Assembly (NCBI GenBank): GCA_027488905.1
Contig: JAIYAT010000019.1
Location: 1 to 64,000, forward strand
Source of the DNA: Bacteroidota bacterium
Lineage (GTDB): Bacteria > Bacteroidota > Bacteroidia > UKL13-3
DNA length: 64,000 nucleotides
Reading direction: 5' to 3'
Below, in pieces: positions 1 through 8,148 of this stretch. Positions within the stretch are counted from its first letter, which is position 1; each line of letters opens with the position of its first letter. A program made the position numbers and the translations under genes. Under the pieces are notes generated by a model. It had not been told where the DNA came from. It ran no database searches and was given only the letters and a program-made list of their open reading frames with translations.

Positions 1-9
1 ATTACGAAT

Positions 10-876
10 ATGAAAGGCACCGGTGTTGCTCTTGTTACTCCCTTTACCAAAACAGGTGAAGTTGATTTTAATTCTCTCTCAAAAATTATTGAACATGCCA
101 TTACAGGTGGTGTTGAATATCTTGTAGCACTTGGCACTACTGGAGAAAGTGTAACCTTAAACAAGGAAGAAAAAAAGCAAATCTATGCGCATATCGCTAA
201 ACAAGCGGCTGGTAGAGTAACTTGTGTGGCTGGAATGGGTGGTAACAATACCCAGGAAGTTTTAGAAGCCATAAAGCACTTTGAGATAGATGGATACGAC
301 GCCTTTTTATCTGTAAGCCCTTATTATAACAAGCCTAGTCAGGAAGGCATTTACCAACACTTTATGGCTATTGAAGCTGTAAGTGAACTGCCTATCATTT
401 TGTATAATGTTCCTGGCAGAACTGGGTCTAATATGAGTGCGGCCACAACCCTTCGTTTGGCAAATGCTTCAGAGAAATTTGTAGCCATTAAAGAAGCAAG
501 CGGCAATGTAGAACAATTTATGGACTTGCTCAATGAAAAGCCTGCTGATTTTGAAATTATCTCAGGTGACGATAACCTTACCTTACCCTTTCTAGCCATG
601 GGCATGAGTGGTGTAATTTCTGTGATTGGACAAGCTTATCCCAAAGAATTTACGAGCATGGTTAGACTTGGGCTAGATGGAAAATTTGTAGAAGCCCGCC
701 AATTGCATTATAAATTGTATAACCTCATGAAAGGGATTTTCTTAGATGGAAATCCAGGTGGGGTAAAATATATAATGCATAAAATGGGACTTTGCGAAAA
801 TGTGGTAAGGCTGCCGCTAGCACCCATTCACAAGGAACTTGCTACTAAGCTAGATACCTTGATGGAACAATTTTAG
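10..876 (+). CDS. dapA: 4-hydroxy-tetrahydrodipicolinate synthase
   Basis: Condenses pyruvate with aspartate semialdehyde, the first committed step of lysine and diaminopimelate synthesis; cytoplasmic TIM-barrel enzyme. At 288 residues it has normal family length and looks complete. The pyruvate-binding GTTGE loop lies at residues 42-46, the catalytic tyrosine at Y132 in LYNVPGRTG, and the Schiff-base lysine at K161 in IKEASGN. The YYNKPSQEG and ISGDD blocks are also present. The ATG at 10 is the only sensible start, and its upstream region lies outside the window. It ends 2 bp from the convergent subtilase gene with no terminator hairpin between them. Identity is secure from the catalytic motifs. 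Confidence 0.97.
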   Translation: MKGTGVALVTPFTKTGEVDFNSLSKIIEHAITGGVEYLVALGTTGESVTLNKEEKKQIYAHIAKQAAGRVTCVAGMGGNNTQEVLEAIKHFEIDGYDAFLSVSPYYNKPSQEGIYQHFMAIEAVSELPIILYNVPGRTGSNMSAATTLRLANASEKFVAIKEASGNVEQFMDLLNEKPADFEIISGDDNLTLPFLAMGMSGVISVIGQAYPKEFTSMVRLGLDGKFVEARQLHYKLYNLMKGIFLDGNPGGVKYIMHKMGLCENVVRLPLAPIHKELATKLDTLMEQF

Positions 877-878
877 GC

Positions 879-3056
879 TTATTGCACCTTCATTAACTTC
901 CGAGTATAGCTTTCACTGCCATGTTGCAAGGCCATAAAATAAAGACCAGCAGGTAAGTCTTTTAAATTCATTTTATGACTGCCATTTTTCATAGGAATTA
1001 GTTCTTCGCTAAGAATCAATTCGCCAGTTATTTTATGAAGGCTTACAATTGTTTTTTCGCTTGTGCTGTAGTAAATGGTAAACTCGCTATTAAAAGGATT
1101 TGGTGCTATAGTAAATAAGGCCACTTCAAATTTTGGTTCAAGACTTATTATTTTTGAATAGTTAGCCATTCCATCAAAGTCTATTTGCCTCAATTGAAAG
1201 TATTGTGTGCCGATGAATCCATTCCTATTTTGCACTGAAAATGCATAAGCATTCAGTCTGTTTGAATTCCCTTTTCCAGCAATTGTTCCAATGGGTCTTA
1301 ACATTTCAATTGAGGTTCCATGCCAAATTTCGAAAGCTTTGTTATTAATTTCTTGCGCGGTTGTCCAGCTTAACTGAATGTCTTGTGCATTCTTTTGTTC
1401 GGCTGAAAACTTAAGATAAGTCACTGGCAGCGCCAATAAGGTTTGGCCCCCACTGATTACCAAAGAAAACTTTTGTGCGATATTATTTTGAAGAATTCCT
1501 TTATGTTTTACTTTTACTTTATACCAACCTGCTGCAAGATTTGTTTTAATAATTTGCTCCACATTGTCCCTAAAATTATCGCCTGTTGTGGCAGCCAAGG
1601 CAGGATTTGAAGGGTTTAACACAAAAGGCATTCCCACCAAAGAATCGTTTTGGGTAAGCAAGCGCATGTCTAAATCATTTACCAATTTCAAAGTAGTGTC
1701 ATTGTAAATGGGCGCAGCAGTAACGCCTTTGGGGTCTGTCCATACCAAAGTGCTTTTAAACGTATCTGTTGGGTTCAAGTATACAAATAGTTGAAAAGAA
1801 TCTTGGTTCTGTAAATTAACTTCAACTACCCTATTTTTCAAAGAATCTTTAAGGCATAAGGCAGCTTTGTTTAAATCTGGAATGCCCCAACCACATTCAT
1901 AATCTGGGCCAGGTAAATTTAGTTTGCACCTTCTTGCACTATGAATGGCTAAGGCCTTAAGGGTTGAGTTTAATAGGTAACTACCTTTGAGTTGGTGGTT
2001 ATATTGTTGCAACAAAAGCAAAGAGCCTGTTACATTGGGTGCAGCAATGGAAGTACCACCAAGGCCAGCATATGCTGAATCAGTGGCTGATCCCACAGAG
2101 ATAATATTTCCACTGGCAGCCACTAAATCTGGTTTAATTCTCCCATCATCAGTTGGGCCCCAAGTGCTAAAACTTAAGGTATTGATATTGCCTGTTGGTC
2201 CATTAGGCTGAACGGGAATGGCGCCTACACAAAGGATATTCTTTGCATTTCCAAAAGTAGAAATGCAATCATAAGGACCCACAGAATCACGGGTAGTTGT
2301 GCTCAAAGCCCAAGCCGTTCCATTCCAATAATAATGGGGTGTTCCAGGTGCAATACCTGCGCCGCGGTCGTTGCCACTTGCTTTAACCATTAAATAATAA
2401 GGATTGGCATACATTACACTGTCCCAAATTCTGCTGCGATTATCATAATAACCAAATTTCCAATCGCGTGTAGGATGTAAACTGCTATCGCCATACCAGT
2501 ACCATTGCCCACTGATATTGGTCCATGCAGCGGTGGTGGCATAGGAATGGTTAGATAAAAATAAATCTGGAGCGGCCGCAATGATTTCTGCATTATCACT
2601 TGTGAAATTCCAGTTCTTTAATTGTGCAGCAAAGCTCATTCCTCTGGCATTTGGTAATAATCCAGCAGCAATCATATTTCCAACCACTGCGGTAGTATGT
2701 GCACTTAAGGTGCCTCCAGAATCCATAATAATCACACGGCCTCCAAATTCTATATGAGAAGTTCGGGCCCTTCCCCCATCCCAAACGCCAAGTTTATTTA
2801 AGCCTGCTCCGCTTAGGTTCAAACCTAAACTACCGCTTGGCCATAAGGCATTTGTTTGGATTGTTTTTGCTGCGTCCAGGTTATTGCAAGTACAAAGGTA
2901 TTCGGGGATGTTATTATACCCCCAAGCATCCCACTCGCAGTATTTACCAGTGGAGTCTGTAAAATAACGAGGTGTTTTTTCATTAAAAACCCTTTGCCCT
3001 GAAAGTAGTTCAAGACAAAGGGTTTGAATTAATAAGACTGCAAATAGTCTTTTCAT
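879..3056 (-). CDS. Secreted subtilisin-like serine protease (S8) with T9SS type A C-terminal domain
   Basis: 725 residues with a signal peptide (about 1-20, ending LLSG/Q). A subtilase domain has Asp93 (GVWDGG), His120 (SAHTTAVVGN), oxyanion Asn229 (ASGND) and Ser336 (GGTSIAAPN), so the catalytic set is intact. A pro-protein-convertase-like beta domain (about 400-545) and a fibronectin-like stretch follow. The last 80 residues form a T9SS type A sorting domain with PNPF and GLYFMAL blocks. It is probably exported through the Por secretin and anchored or released at the surface; the substrate is unknown. The start codon directly abuts the stop of the TlpA gene upstream, so co-transcription is very likely. 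The cysteine-rich segment at 40-60 could be a target for that thioredoxin (inference). Confidence 0.9.
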   Translation of the reverse strand: MKRLFAVLLIQTLCLELLSGQRVFNEKTPRYFTDSTGKYCEWDAWGYNNIPEYLCTCNNLDAAKTIQTNALWPSGSLGLNLSGAGLNKLGVWDGGRARTSHIEFGGRVIIMDSGGTLSAHTTAVVGNMIAAGLLPNARGMSFAAQLKNWNFTSDNAEIIAAAPDLFLSNHSYATTAAWTNISGQWYWYGDSSLHPTRDWKFGYYDNRSRIWDSVMYANPYYLMVKASGNDRGAGIAPGTPHYYWNGTAWALSTTTRDSVGPYDCISTFGNAKNILCVGAIPVQPNGPTGNINTLSFSTWGPTDDGRIKPDLVAASGNIISVGSATDSAYAGLGGTSIAAPNVTGSLLLLQQYNHQLKGSYLLNSTLKALAIHSARRCKLNLPGPDYECGWGIPDLNKAALCLKDSLKNRVVEVNLQNQDSFQLFVYLNPTDTFKSTLVWTDPKGVTAAPIYNDTTLKLVNDLDMRLLTQNDSLVGMPFVLNPSNPALAATTGDNFRDNVEQIIKTNLAAGWYKVKVKHKGILQNNIAQKFSLVISGGQTLLALPVTYLKFSAEQKNAQDIQLSWTTAQEINNKAFEIWHGTSIEMLRPIGTIAGKGNSNRLNAYAFSVQNRNGFIGTQYFQLRQIDFDGMANYSKIISLEPKFEVALFTIAPNPFNSEFTIYYSTSEKTIVSLHKITGELILSEELIPMKNGSHKMNLKDLPAGLYFMALQHGSESYTRKLMKVQ

Positions 3057-3563
3057 TTATTTTTTGGCCAACAAGGCTTTTATCTTTTCTTCAAGTGCAA
3101 GTTCATCACCTTCTACATAACCACTGTGTTGGTAAACTATTTGACCATTTTGATCTAAAAGAAAAGTATGTGGTATTTGAACAATGTTCAAGGCTCTTTG
3201 AAAATCTTGGTTTACGTCCATAATGATGTCGTACTCCCAACCTTGACCATCAACATAAGGTTTTACCTTTTGCGTGTTTCTGGCATTGTCTGTATTTACA
3301 GCCACTAACACAAGGTCATACTTGTTTTTCCAATCATCGTATAATTCATTAATATTGTTAAGTTCTTTTTTACAAGGTGAGCACCAAGTTGCCCAAAAAC
3401 TTATAATGGTTATTTTTCCCGATTTAGAATACTCAGACATGTTTTTAGGTTTTCCATTCATATCTTTCAAATCTATGGATGGCATGGTTTGCGATTCCTT
3501 TTGCGCATGAAGATTGTTTAAACAAATGGCGCTAATAAAAAGGATTAAGAATAACTTTTTCAT
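3057..3563 (-). CDS. TlpA/ResA-like periplasmic thioredoxin
   Basis: 168 residues when started at the ATG at 3563. The open frame runs to 3623, but the extra residues lack signal-peptide logic, while MKKLFLILF gives a clean signal peptide ending LHA/Q. The redoxin domain has WCSPC with Cys61 and Cys64, preceded by ISFWATW. The family's cis-proline lies in QIPHTFLLDQNG. Members reduce disulfides or act in cytochrome c or secreted-protein maturation in the periplasm. It is the first gene of a two-gene unit with the S8 protease: its stop codon at 3057-3059 touches the protease start. Its job may be keeping the protease cysteines in the right state (inference). Confidence 0.9.
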   Translation of the reverse strand: MKKLFLILFISAICLNNLHAQKESQTMPSIDLKDMNGKPKNMSEYSKSGKITIISFWATWCSPCKKELNNINELYDDWKNKYDLVLVAVNTDNARNTQKVKPYVDGQGWEYDIIMDVNQDFQRALNIVQIPHTFLLDQNGQIVYQHSGYVEGDELALEEKIKALLAKK

Positions 3564-3596
3564 GTTACTGTAATTGGTTTGTAAAAATAGACAAAA

Positions 3597-4583
3597 TTGG
3601 ATAAACAACATACAAAAGAACAAATAAACCTAATTGCGCTTTGGGCATTTTGCGAAAGTGGCCTTGGCGGCATTTTACATGCCATCAAACTTCCCTTTAC
3701 AGGATTTTTTGTGGGTGGGTTTGCTTGTATTATTCTCATGTTGCTGGCAGAGCAATTTAAACATAAACCATACCAAATACTCAAAGCCACTTTATTGGTG
3801 ATGTCTATAAAATTCATGGTAAGTCCGCAGGCCCCTTTACCAGCCTACATTGCTGTGGCTTTTCAGGGCTTATTTGCTTGGCTTGTGTTTGGTGTTTTGG
3901 GAAGAAATTTGCTCACTTGCATGCTGTTTGCGTCAATTGCTTTGCTAGAATCGGCCTTGCAAAAGTTTTTATTGGCAACTTTAATTTATGGCAAAAGTAT
4001 TTGGGAAGCTCTGGATTTATTTGTGATTGGGCTGCTAAAAGACTTTCACCTTAGTCAAAATTTTTCATTTAGCTATTGGCTATTTATTATTTACGCCTCG
4101 ATTTACTTTTTATGGGGATTATTTTTAGGGTATAAATCTTTTTTCCTCCCTCAAAGGCTTTTTAAGTTGGCAAGCATTTTACCTCGGTTTGAACCAAGCC
4201 CAGTTACAGCAAGCAAAAAGACAAAGAAGCTTTCTTTAAAATGGCTTAGCCTGCTGTTAACTATTGTATTCATTGGGATTACGTTTTGGCTTAGCGAGGG
4301 TACCATGCACAAAGGTTTATATGTATTTACTAGAACCCTTGTGGTGTTATTTGTACTACTTTTTATAGTGAATCCTTTATTGAGAATGTTGTTGCAGAAA
4401 ATGTCAAATAAGATGGCATCAGAAAGTCTTTTCGCTTTGGTGAGCGAGCAAATGCAGTATTTTACAGAAAGTGTTCAATCGGTTTGGCAATTTAGTGGAG
4501 GGAGCAAAAATCGCGTAGTAAGGGTTTGGTTTTTCATGGAACTGTTACTAGCCATCAGCCTTTATCCAACGGATGATAACTAA
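3597..4583 (+). CDS. Polytopic membrane protein of unknown function, paired with an NTPase/MobA-like fusion
   Basis: 328 residues, strongly hydrophobic, with about seven to eight predicted membrane segments: near 8-28, 32-52, 60-76, 85-105, 108-128, 155-176, 215-235 and 243-265. A soluble C-terminal tail follows. I do not recognise the family. The N-terminal half (GGILHAIKLP, FVGGFACIILML) has the feel of a small permease, such as the substrate-binding subunit of an ECF-type importer, but that is a guess. The start is a TTG at 3597; no in-frame ATG occurs for about 45 codons. It overlaps the downstream NTPase/MobA fusion by 11 bp, so the two are translationally coupled and probably act together. 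It is divergent from the TlpA gene with a 33 bp gap. Confidence 0.75.
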   Translation: MDKQHTKEQINLIALWAFCESGLGGILHAIKLPFTGFFVGGFACIILMLLAEQFKHKPYQILKATLLVMSIKFMVSPQAPLPAYIAVAFQGLFAWLVFGVLGRNLLTCMLFASIALLESALQKFLLATLIYGKSIWEALDLFVIGLLKDFHLSQNFSFSYWLFIIYASIYFLWGLFLGYKSFFLPQRLFKLASILPRFEPSPVTASKKTKKLSLKWLSLLLTIVFIGITFWLSEGTMHKGLYVFTRTLVVLFVLLFIVNPLLRMLLQKMSNKMASESLFALVSEQMQYFTESVQSVWQFSGGSKNRVVRVWFFMELLLAISLYPTDDN

Positions 4584-5667
4584 ATTTACCATCATTAGTG
4601 ACCCTATAAGGTCTGGTAAAACGAGTCGATTAATTCATTGGCTCAACCAACACCCGCAAGTGTTTGGGGTTTTAATGCCCGACTTAGCTGGAAAAAGGAA
4701 ATTATTCTTAAACACTTTAAACCTTGTTTTGCCTTTAGAGGTCTATGAGAAAGACTTTTCAGAATCAGAGTTGGTTCAAATAGGAAGATTTACTTTTCTA
4801 AAGCAGCCATTTCTATTGGCACAAGAACTGCTTTTAGATGCCATAAATCTTTCAACTAATGATATTGTAATCGATGAAATTGGGAAGTTAGAATTTAAAA
4901 ATAAGGCAGGGTTTGAACCTGGATTGAGCAAAGGTTTGATGACATTATCTTTAGAAAACAAGGATAGAAAATGTTATTTAGTGGTTAGAGATTATCTGCT
5001 GGAGGAAGCAATTTCATTTTACTCCTTACAAGAGTCTGAAGTAATTGGGAGTGAGCAATTGGTTGAGGTTATTCCTGCGCAGCCCATGGAAACTGTTGCG
5101 TTGGTTTTATGCGGCGGCGCAAGCCGCCGCATGAAGCAGCCCAAATCACTACTTTATTACCACGAGTTACCGCAGTACCTCTGGCTAAACCAGTTAATGC
5201 AACCCTTGGTAAATGACGTTTTTCTATCCTGCAAAAAAGAACAATCAGATTGGTTCGATACAAGCCTTAAACAAATTCATGATAATCCTAAGTATGCAGA
5301 TGCCGGTCCTTTAGCCGGTTTGTTATCCTTGTTAGAAACTAATATTACTTCTGCCATTTTAATCATTGGCTGCGACTATCCCCTATTGCCCAAAGAATAT
5401 ATGCAGCAACTTACAGAAGCTTGCCAATTATTTAATTGTACGGTAGCATTAAGCAAAAGTTTGGATGAGCCACTAGAACCCATGCTTTGCTGCATACATC
5501 CAAAAGATTTTAAAGCAATTCAAAATTTATACTTTGATAAAAAGGTAAACTCACTTAGTAAAGTACTTTTACAACTCAATGCTATTAAAATAGTTGTTGA
5601 GCATCCAAACAAGATTAAAAGCTTCGACACTCCAATGGAATTCAGCTCTTTCCAAACCTATCTCTAA
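4573..5667 (+). CDS. Fusion of THEP1-like NTPase and MobA-like nucleotidyltransferase
   Basis: 364 residues in two domains. Residues 1-165 resemble THEP1-type nucleotide triphosphatases, with a P-loop ending SGKT (14-17) and a Walker B-like DIVIDEIGKLE (97-107). The P-loop is degenerate, starting SDPIR rather than GxxG. Residues 175-364 resemble MobA, the molybdenum cofactor guanylyltransferase, with LCGGASRRM (179-187), GPLAG near 245 and GCDYPL with Asp268 as likely metal ligand. A P-loop domain joined to MobA recalls MobB-MobA fusions, but this P-loop domain reads as THEP1-like. No other cofactor genes are near, so the nucleotide acceptor is uncertain. The gene overlaps the membrane-protein gene upstream by 11 bp and the convergent protease gene by 4 bp. 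A perfect GC-rich hairpin lies inside the MobA glycine loop. Confidence 0.8.
   Translation: MITKFTIISDPIRSGKTSRLIHWLNQHPQVFGVLMPDLAGKRKLFLNTLNLVLPLEVYEKDFSESELVQIGRFTFLKQPFLLAQELLLDAINLSTNDIVIDEIGKLEFKNKAGFEPGLSKGLMTLSLENKDRKCYLVVRDYLLEEAISFYSLQESEVIGSEQLVEVIPAQPMETVALVLCGGASRRMKQPKSLLYYHELPQYLWLNQLMQPLVNDVFLSCKKEQSDWFDTSLKQIHDNPKYADAGPLAGLLSLLETNITSAILIIGCDYPLLPKEYMQQLTEACQLFNCTVALSKSLDEPLEPMLCCIHPKDFKAIQNLYFDKKVNSLSKVLLQLNAIKIVVEHPNKIKSFDTPMEFSSFQTYL
5109..5132. repeat. Perfect 10-bp inverted repeat with GCAA loop inside a CDS
   Basis: ATGCGGCGGC (5109-5118), loop GCAA (5119-5122), then the exact complement (5123-5132). It encodes the CGGASRRM nucleotide-binding loop of the MobA-like domain. 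It is far more GC-rich than its surroundings, and GCAA is a GNRA-type loop, so the mRNA would fold tightly here. It may be chance created by the coding constraint. Confidence 0.7.
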
Positions 5668-7049
5668 TCTACCAATAACTTTCTAACACTAACGCTTTCT
5701 GCCTGCTTGCAATAAACAAGGTATAATCCAGATTTATCAAACATTACCTGATGCAAACGTTTAGGTTCAAGCCGAAAACTTTGAATTAAGCTTCCTTGCA
5801 CATTCCTGATTTCAATTTCACAAGCTTCGTTGGCCTCCAAATTTACAAATTGGCTTCCCCCAGTAGGATTAGGAAATACCTTTAAAATATTTTGGGTTTC
5901 GGTTTGAACCAAACCGGAAGCGGTTTCTTTAGTATAAAAAGTATCAGAAGCACCAAAGCTTCCACAGGAATAGGCATTAGTAATTGCCTTTACACGCCAG
6001 GTGTATTCCCATGAGCCAAATAAATTTAAAACAGTAGTGGTATCATAAACCAGAACATCATGGTTTATAAAATTCCAATCGCCAAACCTTGCCACCTGCA
6101 AGTGATAAGCAAAAGCACCTGCCACTTTGCTCCAAGTAAAATTAACGGCGTTAGGGGAAATATTTGAGTCCAAATTTTGAGGAGAAACTAATTTAGGTGC
6201 AGGTAATTCTCTTATATCGGCAGTTAAGGTAGAAATACCTCTAGCAGCAACATTGGCTCGCATAGCAGCCATTTGCTCCTCACTAAACCTAGATTGACAT
6301 TGGTCTGAGGAATAGCTCATATAAATAGAACTATCGGGCTTAAAACTTGCTCCTGTTTGGTCTTTGAGTGTCCAAGGTAAAGGGCAACTCCAGCGCTGAC
6401 TTACATAATCTGCTTTGGTATCGCAAAACCCATCACCTGTATTCCTACAATTGGCGCCATCTAAGCGCTCCCAAACCCCAGGATCATTTCCACCCTCCCA
6501 ACCCGAAAAGGTATGTGGCAAACTAAAAAAATGCCCTAGTTCATGTGTTAAAGTGGTAGCAGTGCTTCCTTGACAAGAATTTTTAACAAAAACAACATCC
6601 ACCCCTGGAAAATATACACCACACCACTGCATGCCAGCGCCATGAAAGAATACATTAACAGCTCCATCTTTCTTATAATCTTCCGACCGAAACCAAATTG
6701 CATCGCTGTTTCCTGCATATAACTCATCATCATCTATATAGCTAATAGCCTCAGCAAAATAAAATTGCAGGCGAGCAGGAAGAAAATCCTCGTTTAAATC
6801 GCATAAAGCACGTAATAAAGAACTTACAGAATAATATCCTTTTCCTTCATTATTTCCAATAATGTGAAATTTAACAGGAACATAGGTAATCACCGCAGAT
6901 TGTGAAGGCAGTCCTTTAGTGTCAATTTCGCTTTGAAATTGGCGCAACCATTGCAATTGGTCTTGTGACAATTTTGTTGGACAATAGGTATTTTGGGCAT
7001 TTGCCCCAAAAGCTAATAAACTAAAAAGCAGTCCTATAAATGGTTTCAT
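5664..7049 (-). CDS. Secreted M43 (pappalysin/cytophagalysin-type) metalloprotease with T9SS type A domain
   Basis: 461 residues with a signal peptide (1-18, FGANA/Q). The zinc motif HELGHFFSLPH spans 169-179 (His169, Glu170, His173, His179), which fits the extended metzincin pattern. The downstream MSYSSDQC block would form the Met-turn and the M43 signature that includes RFSEEQMAAMR. A fibronectin type III-like domain (about 285-375) follows. A type A T9SS sorting domain starts at FPNPTGG and ends KLLVD. It is probably a secreted zinc endopeptidase that degrades extracellular protein. The gene stands alone, tail-to-tail with the NTPase/MobA fusion (4 bp overlap), and has its own probable promoter at 7061-7068. 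Confidence 0.9.
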   Translation of the reverse strand: MKPFIGLLFSLLAFGANAQNTYCPTKLSQDQLQWLRQFQSEIDTKGLPSQSAVITYVPVKFHIIGNNEGKGYYSVSSLLRALCDLNEDFLPARLQFYFAEAISYIDDDELYAGNSDAIWFRSEDYKKDGAVNVFFHGAGMQWCGVYFPGVDVVFVKNSCQGSTATTLTHELGHFFSLPHTFSGWEGGNDPGVWERLDGANCRNTGDGFCDTKADYVSQRWSCPLPWTLKDQTGASFKPDSSIYMSYSSDQCQSRFSEEQMAAMRANVAARGISTLTADIRELPAPKLVSPQNLDSNISPNAVNFTWSKVAGAFAYHLQVARFGDWNFINHDVLVYDTTTVLNLFGSWEYTWRVKAITNAYSCGSFGASDTFYTKETASGLVQTETQNILKVFPNPTGGSQFVNLEANEACEIEIRNVQGSLIQSFRLEPKRLHQVMFDKSGLYLVYCKQAESVSVRKLLVD

Positions 7050-7060
7050 AATTATTTAAT

Positions 7061-7068
7061 CAAACATA
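7061..7068 (-). promoter_or_regulatory. Probable Bacteroidota -7 element for the M43 protease
   Basis: On the minus strand this reads TATGTTTG, a full match to TAnnTTTG, with its 3' end 11 bp before the ATG. No convincing TTG lies at -33, so the call rests on the -7 box alone. Confidence 0.4.
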
Positions 7069-7099
7069 AGACAAAGATTTGTGGTTTTTAGTTCATTCA

Positions 7100-7133
7100 T
7101 TGCTTTTTTATCTAACATCCTTTTTTACATTTG
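7100..7133 (+). promoter_or_regulatory. Probable promoter of the 3-hydroxyacyl-CoA dehydrogenase gene
   Basis: TTG at 7100-7102 and TACATTTG at 7126-7133 match the Bacteroidota -33/-7 elements with a 23 bp spacer, slightly long. The ATG follows 33 bp downstream. Confidence 0.45.
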
Positions 7134-7166
7134 CGCAGCATTTTAAAATAAGAATATAATCAAATT

Positions 7167-8054
7167 ATGAAGAATATAACAGTTATAGGATCAGGCACCA
7201 TGGGAAATGGCATTGCCCATGTATTTGCACAAAACAACTATAAGGTAAACCTTATTGATGTGAATGAGGCTCAATTGAAGAAAGCCATTGAAACCATTGG
7301 TAAAAACCTAGACCGTATGGTTAGCAAAGGGAGTATTACCGAAGAAGTAAAAGCTTCAACCTTGGCAAACATCACAACTTTTACAAGTTTAAAAGAAGCA
7401 AGTGCAAATGCCGACTTAATAGTTGAAGCAGCTAGCGAAAACATCAACATCAAGTTAGATATTTTTAAGCAAATAGACGAATATGCGCCAGCGCATTGCA
7501 TTTTAGCTTCTAATACCTCTTCAATTTCTATTACTAAAATTGCAAGCGTAACCAAACGCCCAGAACAAGTAATTGGCATGCACTTTATGAATCCAGTGCC
7601 TGTGATGAAGTTAGTAGAAGTAATTAATGGCTATAAAACTTCAAAGGAAGTTAGCGAAGCAGTGGTAAACTTGTCAAAAGCCATTGGCAAAGTTCCTGCA
7701 GAGGCTAATGATTATGCTGGATTTATTGCAAACCGTATTTTAATGCCAATGATAAATGAGGCTATCATTTGTTTGCAAAGTGGCGTTGGAACGGTAGAAT
7801 CAATTGATACCGTAATGAAATTAGGTATGGCCCATCCAATGGGACCTTTGCAATTAGCCGACTTTATTGGTTTAGATGTTTGTCTTGCTATCATGAATGT
7901 ACTTTATGATGGATTGGGCGACACTAAATATGCACCAAGTCCATTATTAGTAAATATGGTAACCGCTGGTATTATGGGTGTAAAATCTGGAGAAGGATTT
8001 TATGTTTATACACCAGGTTCTAAGGAATTAGTAGTTTCTCCTAGGTTCAACTAA
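7167..8054 (+). CDS. hbd: 3-hydroxybutyryl-CoA dehydrogenase
   Basis: Oxidises or reduces 3-hydroxybutyryl-CoA/acetoacetyl-CoA with NAD(H); cytoplasmic, used in beta-oxidation, butyrate metabolism or phenylacetate breakdown. 295 residues, the usual length for the single-domain bacterial enzyme. The Rossmann loop GSGTMG is at 8-13. The catalytic pair is His139 in GMHFMNPVPVMK and Glu151 in LVEVI. The C-terminal dimerisation domain carries HPMGPLQLADFIGLD and GxKSGEGFYVY. It is monocistronic, with its own promoter-like box upstream and a strong terminator directly downstream. The thiolase at 19-20 kb catalyses the neighbouring step, but the genes are not linked in an operon. The homologue paaH cannot be excluded on sequence alone. 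Confidence 0.92.
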   Translation: MKNITVIGSGTMGNGIAHVFAQNNYKVNLIDVNEAQLKKAIETIGKNLDRMVSKGSITEEVKASTLANITTFTSLKEASANADLIVEAASENINIKLDIFKQIDEYAPAHCILASNTSSISITKIASVTKRPEQVIGMHFMNPVPVMKLVEVINGYKTSKEVSEAVVNLSKAIGKVPAEANDYAGFIANRILMPMINEAIICLQSGVGTVESIDTVMKLGMAHPMGPLQLADFIGLDVCLAIMNVLYDGLGDTKYAPSPLLVNMVTAGIMGVKSGEGFYVYTPGSKELVVSPRFN

Positions 8055-8071
8055 TTTAACTTTATATACAT

Positions 8072-8111
8072 AAAAGCCGTAAGAAATATTAATTTATTTC
8101 TTACGGCTTTT
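8072..8111 (+). terminator. Rho-independent terminator after hbd
   Basis: A 17-bp perfect stem: AAAAGCCGTAAGAAATA at 8072-8088, loop TTAATT, complement at 8095-8111, followed by a T-run. Confidence 0.9.
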
Positions 8112-8148
8112 TTTATCAGTTTTGAACCAAAACCAACAGTTTCGAAAA

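Noticed and set aside
8122-8148. TTG at 8122 as the tsaC start
   Set aside because: It adds NQNQQFRK-type residues not typical of Sua5; the ATG at 8149 gives the normal N-terminus and leaves more room after the terminator.
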